Source: Locusta migratoria (lineage: Eukaryota > Arthropoda > Insecta > Orthoptera > Acrididae). Taken from it: 64,000 nucleotides of DNA. The notes under the pieces were generated by a model. The model saw only the letters and a program-made list of their open reading frames with translations, was not told the DNA's origin and searched no databases. The stretch is taken from positions 276,887,991 to 276,951,990 of the forward strand of contig CM048747.1 in assembly GCA_026315105.1 (NCBI GenBank). The letters are read 5' to 3'. The translations under genes and the position numbers were made by a program. Position 1 is the stretch's first letter. Each line of letters begins with the position of its first letter. Shown piece by piece: positions 11,614-22,606 of this stretch.

Positions 11614-12053
11614 TTGATGGCTCGCATTTTGCAACAGAATTTGCGGGGATTTAGGACTCACGTGGAGAAACTACGTTTACTATCTCAGGGGCGACCTATG
11701 TGTATATGTCTCCAGGAGCCCTCTGATAACCCTGAGATACACGGTTACAGTCTCCACAAAAAGTACCCACTGAGTATATGCTATGCTCCCTGTATCTGCC
11801 TCCTCATGATCCTGTTAATGAAGAGGCACTCAACAACCTTCTTCAACAGCTCCCCCACCCATTCATCCTTTGTGGTGATTTTAATGCACATAATGTGCTT
11901 TGGGGCTCTGTAGCGACCTGCCCAGGGGTCGAGCAGTTGAGAGGTTTCTCTTATCTTTGTGATATTACAAATACAGGGGAATCTGATTGTTTCCATGTGA
12001 AAGGCGGTTTTGCCAGGCTGTTGGGTTCCCCAGTCGGCCGGCTACCAGTTTGA
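11614..12053 (+). pseudogene. LINE endonuclease relic
   Basis: ARILQQNLRGFRTHVEKLRL with ICLQEP is the N-terminus of an apurinic-type endonuclease that nicks target DNA. After a frame change near 11780 it continues as YLPPHDPVNEEALNNLL and FILCGDFNAHNVLWGS, which includes the GDFNAH catalytic motif. Similarity stops near 12050, where unrelated sequence begins. Confidence 0.75.
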
Positions 12054-12054
12054 A

Positions 12055-13290
12055 CCTAGTGAATGAACAGGTAGTCAGGGTTTTCCTAATGTGCTCGGAA
12101 ACCGGAAAAGCTTGGCTGAGCGAAGGTGGCTATTCCAGATTGCAACTGAAATACAATATAGCCACAAACATTATTCTAAAAATCCATATAAAATCAGGGA
12201 ATGATCATATGGCAAATATAATTATATGAATGGATTCAGGAGACTTGGGAGATTCAAACGCCATAATTACAATCTCAATATCCCTTACAGATAAATATCT
12301 GGCGAATTTCAGTACTATATTAATAATAATAATAATAATAAGACTTATATTTACAATTACTGATACGTAGTGTTTCAGAAACAATTTAAGACGCAAGTGG
12401 GCAAAATTGCAGCACGCTACTTATCTAAAAAGATGTACCACTTTACTTCCGTATTCTTTCAATAAACTTTATTTTACTCTCTTGTTCTGCTTTTCATTGA
12501 GGTAGTAATATACTTGTGTCAGAACATAGGTTCCACCACAGAAACACACAACATGAACCCAGCAAAGTGCATTACATTTATGTATGTATTTTATTATATT
12601 TAATAAAAATAAAAATAGAAAAGAGATGACTTACCAAAAGGACCGGCTCGTCGAGAGAAACAAATAAAATCACACACAAACACACATACAAGCTTTCGCC
12701 ACCACTGGCAGCTTCTTCAGGAAAAAAGGGGAGGAAAAGGGAAGGATATGGGTTTTAAGGAAGTGGAAAAGGAGTCATTCCAATCCCAGGAGTGGAAGGA
12801 CTTACCTTAGGGGGAAAAAAAGGAAGGTAAACAAATACACACACACTCAGACATATCGAAACGCAAACACACCTAGACAGACATTTGTGAAAAGCCAACA
12901 TTTATATTTAATTTATATTTAATATTATTATTTTATTATTAATATTATTAATTTATATTTAATATTATTCTTAGTATCGTTCGATTCTTCTTCCCCCCCC
13001 CCCCCCCCATGTTGTAAACTGCCACTTAAATATTTCATGGCCGACTAAAAATAGTAGATATGCAGCAGATAATTTATATAGAAACAATTGTAAGTATTTG
13101 TGGACAGTAACTGCATATATTTGTATAAAAAGCCATGATAAATTAAATATTAATTTTGTAACTATATTTCAACGGCGGCAGTATATTTGAACAGTGAGAT
13201 TCCATGCTTAATGGCTATCTGAGTAAAGAGCTTCAGTCTCAACATTTTTTAGTATTGTTAAATATATATTTGTTTGTTAAATGTAAACAA
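12055..13290. other. Foreign segment inside the LINE
   Basis: This 1.2 kb replaces the expected RT palm region. It includes an (AAT)n run near 12320-12341, an F1 half-palindrome at 12610-12905 and a C run near 12993-13008. The rest is AT-rich and unrecognised. Either one large insertion plus a deletion or several events produced it. Confidence 0.5.
12610..12905 (-). repeat. F1 fold-back family, single arm
   Basis: Outer end GATGACTTACCAAAAGGACC, then a CA-rich tract, AAGCTTTCGCCACCACTGG with GCAGCTTCTTCAGG (12690-12721), a purine-rich tract, GGAGTCATTCCAATCCC and an inner ACTTACCTTAGGGG. The same blocks, in order, form the palindrome at 25050-25547. Confidence 0.8.
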
Positions 13291-13299
13291 TATTGGTAG

Positions 13300-13806
13300 A
13301 TGAGGTGTTCTGTGCTCACTTTTAAAGACACTGTGAGGTTTCTGGGCCTCACATTCAATTCCAAACTCACATGCTTGCCGTACCTTAAGGACATGAAAAT
13401 CCGGTGCCTGAACAAACTGGTAATTTTAAAATGCCTCAGTCACACTTCTCGGCGAGCAGACAGAATACGTTCACTGCGGTTTTATAGAGCCTTCATGCGA
13501 TCCCGTCCTGATTACGGGTGCATGGTGTACGGGTCTGCACGTCCTTATTTAAAGATGTTGGATGCGGTACACCATGCAGAGATTCGACTGGCAACTGGGG
13601 CATTTAGGACGAGCCCCATACCAAGTCTCTGTGCTGAGGCAGCAGAGCTGCCACTGTACATCAGGCAATGGCTTCTCATGGCCTGCCAGACATATAACTC
13701 GCTGTCACCATCTTCCACCGACATACCATATTGTTGCTCGGCCTCCATTGGAAAGGCTCTTACACAATCGGCAATGAGCTACGAGGCTGTGTGGGATTCA
13801 TGCTAG
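13300..13806 (+). pseudogene. LINE reverse transcriptase, C-terminal part
   Basis: A 168-codon frame encodes the RT thumb region of an I-like LINE: VRFLGLTFNSKLTCLPYL, then RSRPDYGCMVYGSARP and HHAEIRLATGAFRTSP with LCAEAAELPL. The same blocks occur in the 50430-51030 copy (LDYGSIVYSSARP, HHQEVRLATGVFCTSP). It lacks the catalytic palm and cannot act alone. Confidence 0.85.
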
Positions 13807-13984
13807 GGATTGCCTTCTTGAAATGGTATTGGCTGGCTTTAATGTTCTACTCTGTGGCTGGAGCAAGGTTCCCCCTTGGGTTCTCCAGAGGCCCAGACTT
13901 GTTTTAGATATGACGAGTTTCGGGAAAGATGAAACTTCTGATTTTACTTATGGTCCGTGTTTTTTAATGTTCTAGATAAACATC

Positions 13985-14648
13985 ACAGTTTTACAGTGGT
14001 GTATACTGATGGCTCTAAGCAAGGGGATTCCTTTGGTTGTTCCATTGTTTCCATTGTTTAAGGTTCGCCTCCCTGACAGTTACCCTGTTTTTCCACAGAG
14101 TTACATGCAATCTTCAAGTCACTACAGCTGATACGTCAAATACAGGAAAAATGATTTCTGCTCTGCTCTGATTCTCTCTGTGCTCTGCAGTCGTTGCAAG
14201 ACTCTATCCATCGGTGATTTTGTTGCAGCAAATCCATGACAAATTGTTCTGGGAATGAAGAAGCTGATTGGGCTGCCAAAGATGCTTGTAGTGCACCTGA
14301 AGTGACAATGTGCTCAATTCCCCTGGAGGACATAACTTCTTTGTTATGGCAGTGGTCCTTGCAATTGTGGGAAGATTGCTGAAGCACACTGTCCGTCCTT
14401 GGCGAGCCTCTTGCCAGCTCCTAAGGAGGGAAGAAGCAGCCCTTATCTGCCTCCAAATTGGGCATTGCCCATTTTCACACAGTTTCTTAGTCAGACAAGA
14501 GGAGCCCCCTATCTGTGATACCTGTGGCATGCAGATAACTGTCTGCCACATTTTAATTGAGTGTGCTTTATTTGATACTGAGACGGTCGCTGCGAATCTT
14601 GGTGTAGATATGGCTGCTATTTTAAGTAATGACACTGTGATCAGCTAG
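13985..14648 (+). pseudogene. LINE RNase H and C-terminal Cys/His region
   Basis: VYTDGSKQG at about 14001 is the start of RNase H, with its first catalytic Asp. After a broken stretch, 14310-14648 encodes LIWLQIGHC-like sequence (CLQIGHCPFSHSFL) followed by CDTCGMQITVCHILIEC, the C-terminal zinc-like motif found in I-clade and R1-clade LINEs. Frames are interrupted. Confidence 0.7.
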
Positions 14649-15260
14649 CCATGGTCATCTGCTTATTTGTTTTCACTGACCTTTCAACCTTTCCCTGGGG
14701 TACTTTTTTCATCTTCACCTCTAACATTTATTATTTCACGTCAGTTGCTCATGTTGCCAGCTGGAGTACTGTCTTTTATTTTATTTTGTTTGTTCACACT
14801 CCTTGCTTCTTAACTTTTTTTTATTTGTCCTGGTGCTGACGACCTAGCTGTCAAGTGCCCAATACCCCATATCCATCCATACATCCATTTCAATTTGTCA
14901 CCTAGATACTTTTATTTTATGGAGAGGATAATTTGGATTTCTGCTGGAAATGCTACCTATTTATAATCTGCATCTGTAAAATATTAATTGCAAACCACTG
15001 ATACATTTCAGTGTTTATTTTTTACTGAAAGTCTTGGTAGAAGTATGCAACCTTCATGATAATTTTTTTTTTTTTTTTTTTTAATGATTCTAAAATTGCG
15101 TAGAGGTTTCTTGAATAATCACTATATGTTATTAGTATATTATTTATTGTCAATTGACAATAAGGCAACTGTTCAACCTCTACTCTCACTTCCATGTTAC
15201 ATGATTTTATATAAAGTTGGACTTACCAGGCGAAAAGGCACCGGTTCGTTGATACACAAA

Positions 15261-15261
15261 T

Positions 15262-15299
<38 letters not shown>

Positions 15300-15447
15300 T
15301 GAGCTTTTGCAACGTAAAGTTGCTTCTTCAGAAAGAGCAGGGAAGGAGAGGGAAAAGGAAAGGATGAGGCTTTTAAAGGATCAGGTAACAAGTCATTCCA
15401 ACCCCGGAAGAGGAAAGACTTACCTTGCAGGAAAAAGGACAAGTAAA

Positions 15448-15485
<38 letters not shown>

Positions 15486-15643
15486 GATTCAAGCTTTCAC
15501 AACCGTTGGGCACTTCATCAGGAAAAGAGGAAGGAAGGACAGGAGAAAAGGAAGGATGCGGGCTTTAAGGAAGTGGATAAGGAGTCATTCCAGTCCCGGG
15601 AGTGGAAGGACTTACCTTAGGGGAAAAAAGGAAAGGTAAACAA

Positions 15644-15690
<47 letters not shown>
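15261..15690. repeat. Three (AC)n microsatellites in the left F1 arm
   Basis: Pure CA/AC runs at about 15265-15297, 15449-15484 and 15644-15690 separate successive F1 modules. Open frames of alternating Cys/Val or Thr/His through them are artefacts. Confidence 0.95.
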
Positions 15691-15696
<6 letters not shown>

Positions 15697-15839
15697 GAAA
15701 CACGCCTAGGCAGACATTTGTAGAAAGCAAAAAAGTTGGACAGAGATACCAGTTGAGGCAGAGGCTCTGTCCAGAGAACCGAGGCAAAAATGTTATAGAA
15801 TAGTGGGCGGGAATTTGAATTTAGCAGAGGTTGAGACCA

Positions 15840-16015
15840 GGTGGGCAACGGGAAGAGAGAATGTGTTGAAGGGCAAGTTCCCATCTCCGGAGTTCTGAAA
15901 GATTGGTGTTGGTGGAAAGTATCCAGATAACCTGGACAGTGTAACACTGTGCCAAGCTGTGCTGGCTGTGCACCAAGGTATGCTTAGCCACAGGGTGATC
16001 CTCTACCTTGGTGTG
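15840..16015 (-). pseudogene. Conserved short reading frame of F1, left-arm copy
   Basis: On the minus strand this gives VEDHPVAKHTLVHSQ and then CYTVQVIWILSTNTNLSEL with RRWELALQHILSS, ending PPGLNLC and a stop. The same protein pattern occurs at 16345-16546, 22090-22278 and, on the minus strand, about 21845-22015. I do not recognise the family. Conservation of amino acids between diverged repeats suggests a once-translated protein. Confidence 0.5.
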
Positions 16016-16239
16016 TTTGCGTGTGTATATGTGTGGGTGTGTGTGTGCTTGTTTACCTTTCCTTTTTTCCCCTAAGGTAAGTCCTTCCACTCCCGGGATT
16101 GGAATGACTCATACACTCCCTTTTTCCCCCTCCTTCCTTCCTCTTTTTCTGATGAAGTGGCCAATGGTTGCGAAAGCTTGATTATTTGTTTTTGTGTTTT
16201 TATATTTGTGTTTTTGTGTCTATCAACAAGCATAGATAG

Positions 16240-16241
16240 AA

Positions 16242-16285
<44 letters not shown>
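16240..16285. repeat. (AC)n microsatellite
   Basis: About 20 AC units near the centre of the right F1 arm. Confidence 0.95.
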
Positions 16286-16344
16286 GCATGCAGCGCGCGA
16301 ATGACTAGCAACAAACTGTTGATTTGCATGAATGGACACACGCA

Positions 16345-16546
16345 GACAGTGTTTGTTGGTAATGAGGAACACCCTGTGTCTAAACACGACTTGGGGCATG
16401 GCCAGCACATCTTGGCACAGTGTTACACCATCCGGGTTATAGGGATACTTCCCACCGACACCAATCTTTCAGAACTCCGGAGACGGGAACTTGCCCTTCA
16501 ACATATTCTCTCTTCCCATTGTCCACCTGGTCTCAACCTCCACTAA
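16345..16546 (+). pseudogene. Conserved short reading frame of F1, right-arm copy
   Basis: The + strand frame reads VFVGNEEHPVSKHDLGH, then CYTIRVIGILPTDTNLSEL and RRRELALQHILSSHCPPGL, ending at a stop near 16546. It aligns without gaps to the left-arm copy, inverted relative to it. Function unknown; no signal peptide or membrane helix is visible in this fragment. Confidence 0.5.
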
Positions 16547-17280
16547 ATTCAAATTCCCGCCCACCATTCTATAACATCTTTGCCTCTGTTGTCTGGACAG
16601 AGCTCTTGCCTCAACTGGTATCTCTGTCCAACTTCTTTGCTTTCTACAAATGTCTGCCTTGGTGTGTTTGTGTGTATATGTGTGTGGGTGTGTGTGTGCT
16701 TGTTTACCTTAACTTTTTTTCTCCTAAGATAAGTCATTCCACACCCAGCATTGGAATGACTCCTCATCCACTCCCTTAAGATCCGCATCCTTCCCTTTTC
16801 CCCCTTCTTCCTTCCTCTTTTTTCTGATGAGGCCAACGGTTGTGAAAGCTTGAATCTCTGTGTTTGTGTTTTTATTTATGTTTTTGTATCTGTTAACGAG
16901 CCTGTGCTTTGGGCAAGTTAAATGATCTCGCTTATTCATTTAACTTACCCAATATAAAATCTTAATCACAACTGATGTTTTTTCTTATTTGGCAATACAT
17001 AACAACAGTATTTTAAGTGACAAATCTGTATATATTCAGTATGTAATTCCAAATTATGTAAAACTATAAAAATATTAACTATTTTAATTATAAATTGTAA
17101 ATAAATTTGTGTATATACTTAATGGATGTATGTGTATCTTATTGACAGATCACCAGATGATGGGCTAAGCCTGAAACATGTTGTGAATTGACAATAAATA
17201 TACTACCAATAACATCTAGTGATTATACAAGCAATCTCTAAGCAATTTTAGAGTCATAAAAATAAAATTAAAATTAAAAA

Positions 17281-18550
17281 CATTTCAGTGTATTTGGCGT
17301 GAAGGTGTTTTTAGAACTCGTGTGTAACCACATATTTCTTAGGTTATTATCAACCGCAAATTTGTGGTAACTGTCACTAGTTTTCCCTTTTTGATCCAGC
17401 ACACAGCAGCAAGATGTCGGTAATGGATAAGGAGAGTATTTCAGATTATTTAGCTACATGGTTGCAGAAGTGTAGTATCAGTGTCCTTTTATTGCAAATA
17501 TTCAAAACTAACAGCAATATACACTGCTGCAGTACGAATATAGTACTAGAATATAAATTTCACTATTACTCACTTCCTCTACTCCTTACCTTCTTTGAAA
17601 GAAGATTGCAATTGGATGTTGATTATCAAGCCTAATAAAGGCAGCAAGTCATATATTATATATTCACTTTTTCCTCTTATACAAGCACATATGACTTTGA
17701 TAGTAACAGTTTCACAGTCTAGGAAGGCCTGGGCATAGCCCACTAGCCTGCAGTACTAGTAGCAGAGGCAACAGTTATTGCACAGCACCACATATGGCTA
17801 AAGTTGGTTGCAACTACCACTGACAAGCTTAACTCCATTCGACTCTTGGAAACACCGAGGCTGTTAGAGCATACTAAAGGGCTACAGTCTCCCCCCCCCC
17901 CCCCCCCCTCCTGATGAAGGTTGTGGATGAAAAATTGTGTAAATGTGACTGTCTACTATACACACCTATCTGTGCCTCAGCAATCGTCTTTATGGTGAGT
18001 CGCTACCTACCTTCTCTTATTGACATTGTAATCATTGTTAGAGTTATCTGTGCAGTCTCAGCTATATAGCTGATTGCCCATATCATTGTCATTCCTTTAC
18101 TTCAAATATTCCATTTCCATTTATATTCCAGTGTGAGTTCCTGCTTTTCCTGCCAATTTTTGTCTGCCCTCGGGTAGTCTGTGACCAATTTGTTGGACAC
18201 ACTATGCCTTCTTACTGATTGAGGAGGATTTTGCAAGTTGAGAAACCAATGTAAGTTTAAGGCAAATGTTTTACAACTGTATTGAAATGTGCTTGATGGT
18301 CTTTAAATACTGTGTTCCTTATTGCTGCTGTAAATCTTATATATTCTTTTTATTTCGTGAGTTAGTTAGATGCCACTCTAGTCTGTTCAGTAAGAATCTG
18401 TTTTGTTTCTATGTACAGGTAATACAGTATTACCACCTTTTTCTCATGTGTAAATTTACACTTTTTTCTGTTAAATAGTTGCTTTGATTTCCACATGTTT
18501 ACAAAGTAGAAGTTCAATGACACGACAGCCATGTTTGTATAGTTTGTGTT
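17281..18550. other. Intronic DNA with an F3-related fragment
   Basis: Mostly unrecognised. At 17891-18030 a C run is followed by CTGATGA (17911-17917), GTTGTGGATGAAAA, TGTGCCTCAGC and an outward GGTGAGT at 17994-18000, a degraded F3 arm. The frame at 18266-18478 has no known motif. Confidence 0.5.
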
Positions 18551-20760
18551 CTGCAGCTACCCATATTTCACATGTGACACACACTTCCGTACTTTCATTG
18601 TCCTCCTCAGATGACACTCGGTATGACGTCACATCAAAAATGGAGGGATAACCCCACCAAGTGGATATATTTTTACTTGTCAGAGTAAATGTGCAAAATC
18701 ACAGATATGCAAATTAATTTTAAATATAATCCTCATTAATGTTATTATCAAGGTTCGCCACCATATTTTTTATTAAAAACACAGAAAAAGAGCCGACACC
18801 CTAAATCTACAAGCACGGTGGCAAGATAATTGATCAGAGTGCACCAAATAATAAACACAGTCCTCTACCTATCTATCTAATTACCCCTCCAAAATAGTGA
18901 GTTAGGAATTTGTAAAGGAAAGTAAATTTATGACTTAAATTAATACAGTTACTGTATTCATTAAAGCACACACAAATTTGGGGGGATAGTTAACAATTAG
19001 TATAAAGGATTTTGTAAATAAAATCACATTTAAAAGTGTATTCAAGCAATGGGGTACAAATGAAAACAAATATTTATAAAAAGGACATCAAATACAGTAA
19101 AATCGGTTAACACCGCAGACCAGCAAATTGTCTGGGTTTTAACAAATACGTTTACAAATCAATATACAAAGTCTAAAAGGAATGAAACAAATGGAGCCGT
19201 AACACAGTGAAATATCTAGCTATACATGTGGTGTTGTCCTATCGAGAAAAAGAAATTAGTTATAGGAAAGAGAAGTCAAAATCGATCATGTGCACCGACA
19301 TACACACTGATGGGTGATTACTGCAACTATATAAAACAACCATAGCAAATAGCGAGCATCACTTTACCAATAAACTTGAGTTGGCTTGATCTGTCGACAC
19401 TGGATCTCGCTGGCAACTGGACGATGTTGAAGGAGTGGAGCTGAATGAGAATAAATTCTTCTGCCCGGGAATCTCAATACGATCTGTGAAGCAGTATCAA
19501 CATTTAACTATTACAGCCCCATTATCACGGCAGATAACAGTTGTCAGGTAAATGCTTCCAGTGTCGGCTAGTACATGCACTCACAAACTCAACCACATAA
19601 CTCGATTATCGAGCACAAGTGTCCCCATAATGGAATTGCATAAACCACTAGCACATCGGTGTGGTTAGTATGACGGTGGCTGTCTAATCTCAAGTCTCGA
19701 CCGAACAAGAATATAAAACACAACTGTTTCGCAAAGCGAACAACTGCAAATGTGTTCCTGTCCGGGTTGCCACGTGAAATTTTCAAAGTCTGCAATCCGC
19801 TGCAGGTGGATACCTCAGAAAACTCAAGTTCCACAAACGCTCAAGAAGACGTCTGAACTAGCCGGGGCCTACACGAGAAGTGTCCACTCATCGTCCACCC
19901 ACACGAAAAACTGGGTGTCACCGCACCCCTAAACTCGATATACCAATCACTGGAGAGCTCTAACCCTCTGGCCAATGAGATGGACAGGCAGCTATGACAG
20001 ACAGTTAGACCTGTTGCCCACAAAAGCAGAGCCAATCTGATCGCCTCCAGAGGACGCCACCCAACCGTCCTTCCGAAAATTCCACATGCCCATCGTTTCC
20101 CAGCTTTTTGCTCTAAAAAGAATTTAAATTCTTATCTAGTGAGCTTGTAGCCCCAATAGACACAGACAAAAGAGTAAAGTGGAAAGGGGACACGAAACAC
20201 CAGACAAGAGGATACTCCATTGCGCGCCGAAATTCCACAGGACACCAGGCAGTATATCACGCTGAAAAAACATGGCCAAATCAACCCCCGGCTGTAATTC
20301 TGCAGACAAGCAAGGCTAATGGATACTTAGAAGATAACCTCCCAAATGCGTACACTAAGAGGCTCCGTGTTAAAAGGAACCCTGTGGAATGTGGCCCACA
20401 CTGCCCGCTATCGAAAAGGAATGCAATAAGTTATCGAGTGTTTTCTAGAGAATGCAGCCACCTCAGGTAGTGATCCTACTGACAGATAGGTCCCGCCTCA
20501 CAAACTGCCTCCATAAATGTGTCGCCAGCCTCCAGCCTCCCGTGACAACGCCTGCCCAGCTCTGCCTTCCGCGGGCAAGGACAGTGCCTAACAGCTAACG
20601 AATACAGTTCCCAAGAGCAATGAGAAAGTTGTTATCCAAGACAAATACTGCAGATTCGCAAAACAATAAATTCTGAGGCACACCCTTATGACATGCAAGA
20701 ATAAATAAAAAATAAAAGGACTAGCAAATTACTCCCACTACACACAGCACACATAAAGGC
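18551..20760. other. Unclassified 2.2 kb block of distinct composition
   Basis: Sequence here is less AT-rich and purine-rich on the + strand, with long A-rich runs around 18960-19260 and GC-richer stretches around 19360-20620. I find no transposase, RT or host protein. It may be the non-coding body or terminal repeat of an unrecognised transposon; no ends could be defined. Confidence 0.35.
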
Positions 20761-20837
20761 ACTAGAAAGAGAGAAAATAAATGAACAAATAATTGACCAC
20801 CCTACAACTCTCCTCCTCCCTCTCCTCCTCAAAGGCA

Positions 20838-21032
20838 GTCACCCTCCTCCTCCTCCTCCTCCTCCTCCTCCTCCTCCTCCTCCTCCTTCCTCCTGAGCCA
20901 TAACCTCCTTCCTCCTGAGCCATAACCTCCTTCCTCCTCCTCCTCCTCCTCCTCCTCCTACTACTACTACTACTACTACTACTACTCCTACTGCTACCTG
21001 CTACTACCACCTCACCCGGATTGGAATGAATG

Positions 21033-21091
<59 letters not shown>
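20838..21091. repeat. Triplet and dinucleotide repeat cluster
   Basis: (TCC)n at about 20838-20886 and 20930-20958, (TAC)n at 20958-20988 and (CA)n at about 21038-21091 lie in tandem. The run of Arg codons on the minus strand is a by-product. Confidence 0.95.
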
Positions 21092-21093
<2 letters not shown>

Positions 21094-21631
21094 AGTAAAC
21101 ACATGCACAATGTTTCTTTATTTGATTTTATGTTGTTGGGTGGGATGATTGCTGCCACTAAGCCCAATTTCATTTGTCTTACGACTTCTTTTTTATTATT
21201 ATTAATATGGAAATTCTCCAGAGAGATGATAAATTATTTTTCAAAAGAGATAGATTGGCTGGCCAGTACTTACCTTCTTGCTGTACCACTGATAGTTACA
21301 CACAGAGAAAGGAAGAAAATAAGAAGCTTTTGCAACTCTGTTCCTTCTTCAGGTGGAGAGAAGAGAGAAGAAAAAGGAGTGGGAAAGGCAGGGAAAGGTA
21401 ATTCACGACCTAGGTCATGAGGATGGTGTTAGAGGATTGTGGAAGTCAGAGATACTGTGTAGTAGTACCGAGCCATGCCAAAGAGGATATAGATATAACC
21501 AGAGAGGAAAGATTAAGCAGTAAAGAGAAGAAAAGAAAAGAAAAGAAAAGAAGAGAAGAAAAGATATGTGAACTGAATGATGCTGGGAGTGGGGGTTTCT
21601 AAAACATTTTTGATTAACAGGGAAAGATGGA

Positions 21632-21752
<121 letters not shown>

Positions 21753-21844
21753 GTAGGGGGTAGAGAGAGAAGGGGGTAGGGAGGGGGTAATGGATAGCTG
21801 AGTTGAGGAGGAGGGGGAAGGTGTTAGCATGGATTTAGGTCAGG

Positions 21845-22015
21845 GGGGTGGCGGTAGGAGAGGATATGTTTGAGGGCAAGTCCCCATCTCCATAGCTCTG
21901 AGGGATTGGTGCCATTTGGATACTGCCACCTGACATGTGTGGTGTAACACGTGTCCAGGTCCCTGGACTCATTCTAGAGGGCATGCTCTGCCACAGGATA
22001 TTGGGTGTCCTCCAG
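21845..22015 (-). pseudogene. Conserved short reading frame of F2, left-arm copy
   Basis: The minus strand gives EDTQYPVAEHAL, a stop, NESRDLDTCYTTHVRW, then TNPSELWRWGLALKHILSY and RHPPDLN. It aligns to the F1 copies at HPVA, CYT, TNLSEL, RWELALQHILS and PPGLN. One internal stop shows decay. Confidence 0.45.
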
Positions 22016-22089
22016 GCAAACAGTCAGTTTGTGTCCATTCATCCACTCAACCACTAACAAATTGGCTGAGAGGATGAATGCTCACAGAC

Positions 22090-22278
22090 GGACTGTTCGC
22101 CTGGGGGAACACCCAGTACCCTGTGGCAGAGCATGCCCTCCAGCATGACTCCAAGGACCTTGGCACGTGTTACACCACACGTGCCATTTGGATACTGCCA
22201 ACTAACACCAATCCCACAGAGCTACAGAGGTGGGAACTTGCCCTCCAACATTCTCCTCCCGCCACCCCTCTGGCCTAA
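22090..22278 (+). pseudogene. Conserved short reading frame of F2, right-arm copy
   Basis: LFAWGNTQYPVAEHALQH, then DLGTCYTTRAIWILPTNTN and PTELQRWELALQHS. It lacks part of the C-terminal PPGLNL region. It is the inverted partner of the copy at 21845-22015. Confidence 0.45.
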
Positions 22279-22329
22279 AGCTAGGCTAACCCCTCCCCCT
22301 CCTCCATCCTAAACTCACCTATCCATTAT

Positions 22330-22407
<78 letters not shown>

Positions 22408-22606
22408 GTGTGTTTGAGGTTTCATCTTTCTCTGTTAATCAAAAATGTTTTAGAACCCCCGCACCCCTCAGCATCATTCAGGTCACTCATCTTTTCTTTT
22501 CTTCTCTTCGCTACTTAATCTTTCCCCTCTGGTTATATATATATATCCTCTTTGGCATTGCTCAGTACTACTATACAGTATCTCTGACTTGCACAATCCT
22601 CTAAAA

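Larger units (their letters stand above)
9840..14890 (+). mobile_element. I/Jockey-like LINE with internal loss and insertions
   Basis: Parts occur in canonical order: 5' untranslated region, ORF1 with zinc knuckle (to about 11140), endonuclease start (11614-12053), then, after a 1.2 kb gap, the RT C-terminal region (13300-13800), RNase H (from about 13990) and a C-terminal Cys/His segment (14440-14600). The 3' end near 14830-14890 (GCTGACGACCTAGCTG, CCATCCATACATCC) is LINE-like with a simple-repeat tail. The RT palm, including the YADD box, is missing, so the copy is dead. Confidence 0.7.
15060..17280. repeat. 2.2 kb composite palindrome: F1 arms inside an outer inverted repeat
   Basis: Outer arms of about 75 bp (15084-15158 and 17185-17257) are inverted copies, sharing for example TTATTGTCAATTGAC and the mirror GAATTGACAATAAA. 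Inside, from 15221 (ACTTACC) to about 16920, F1 modules on the left face outward left and those on the right face outward right. Modules are separated by (AC)n tracts. Next to the right outer arm, GATGATGGGCTAAGCCTGAAAC resembles Penelope-like termini. Confidence 0.7.

Noticed and set aside
15197..16836. Many open frames rich in Cys/Val, Thr/His or Ser/Leu
   Set aside because: They run through (AC)n tracts and exist in several frames at once, the mark of microsatellite read-through. Only the ELALQH-type frame is supported by conservation.
20762..21091. Arg-rich protein on the minus strand
   Set aside because: It is the translation of (TCC)n and (CA)n repeats, with no conserved context.
21103..21420. 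Membrane-like open frame on the + strand
   Set aside because: It crosses the outer boundary of the F2 element, and its second half is the F2 arm; no family similarity is visible.
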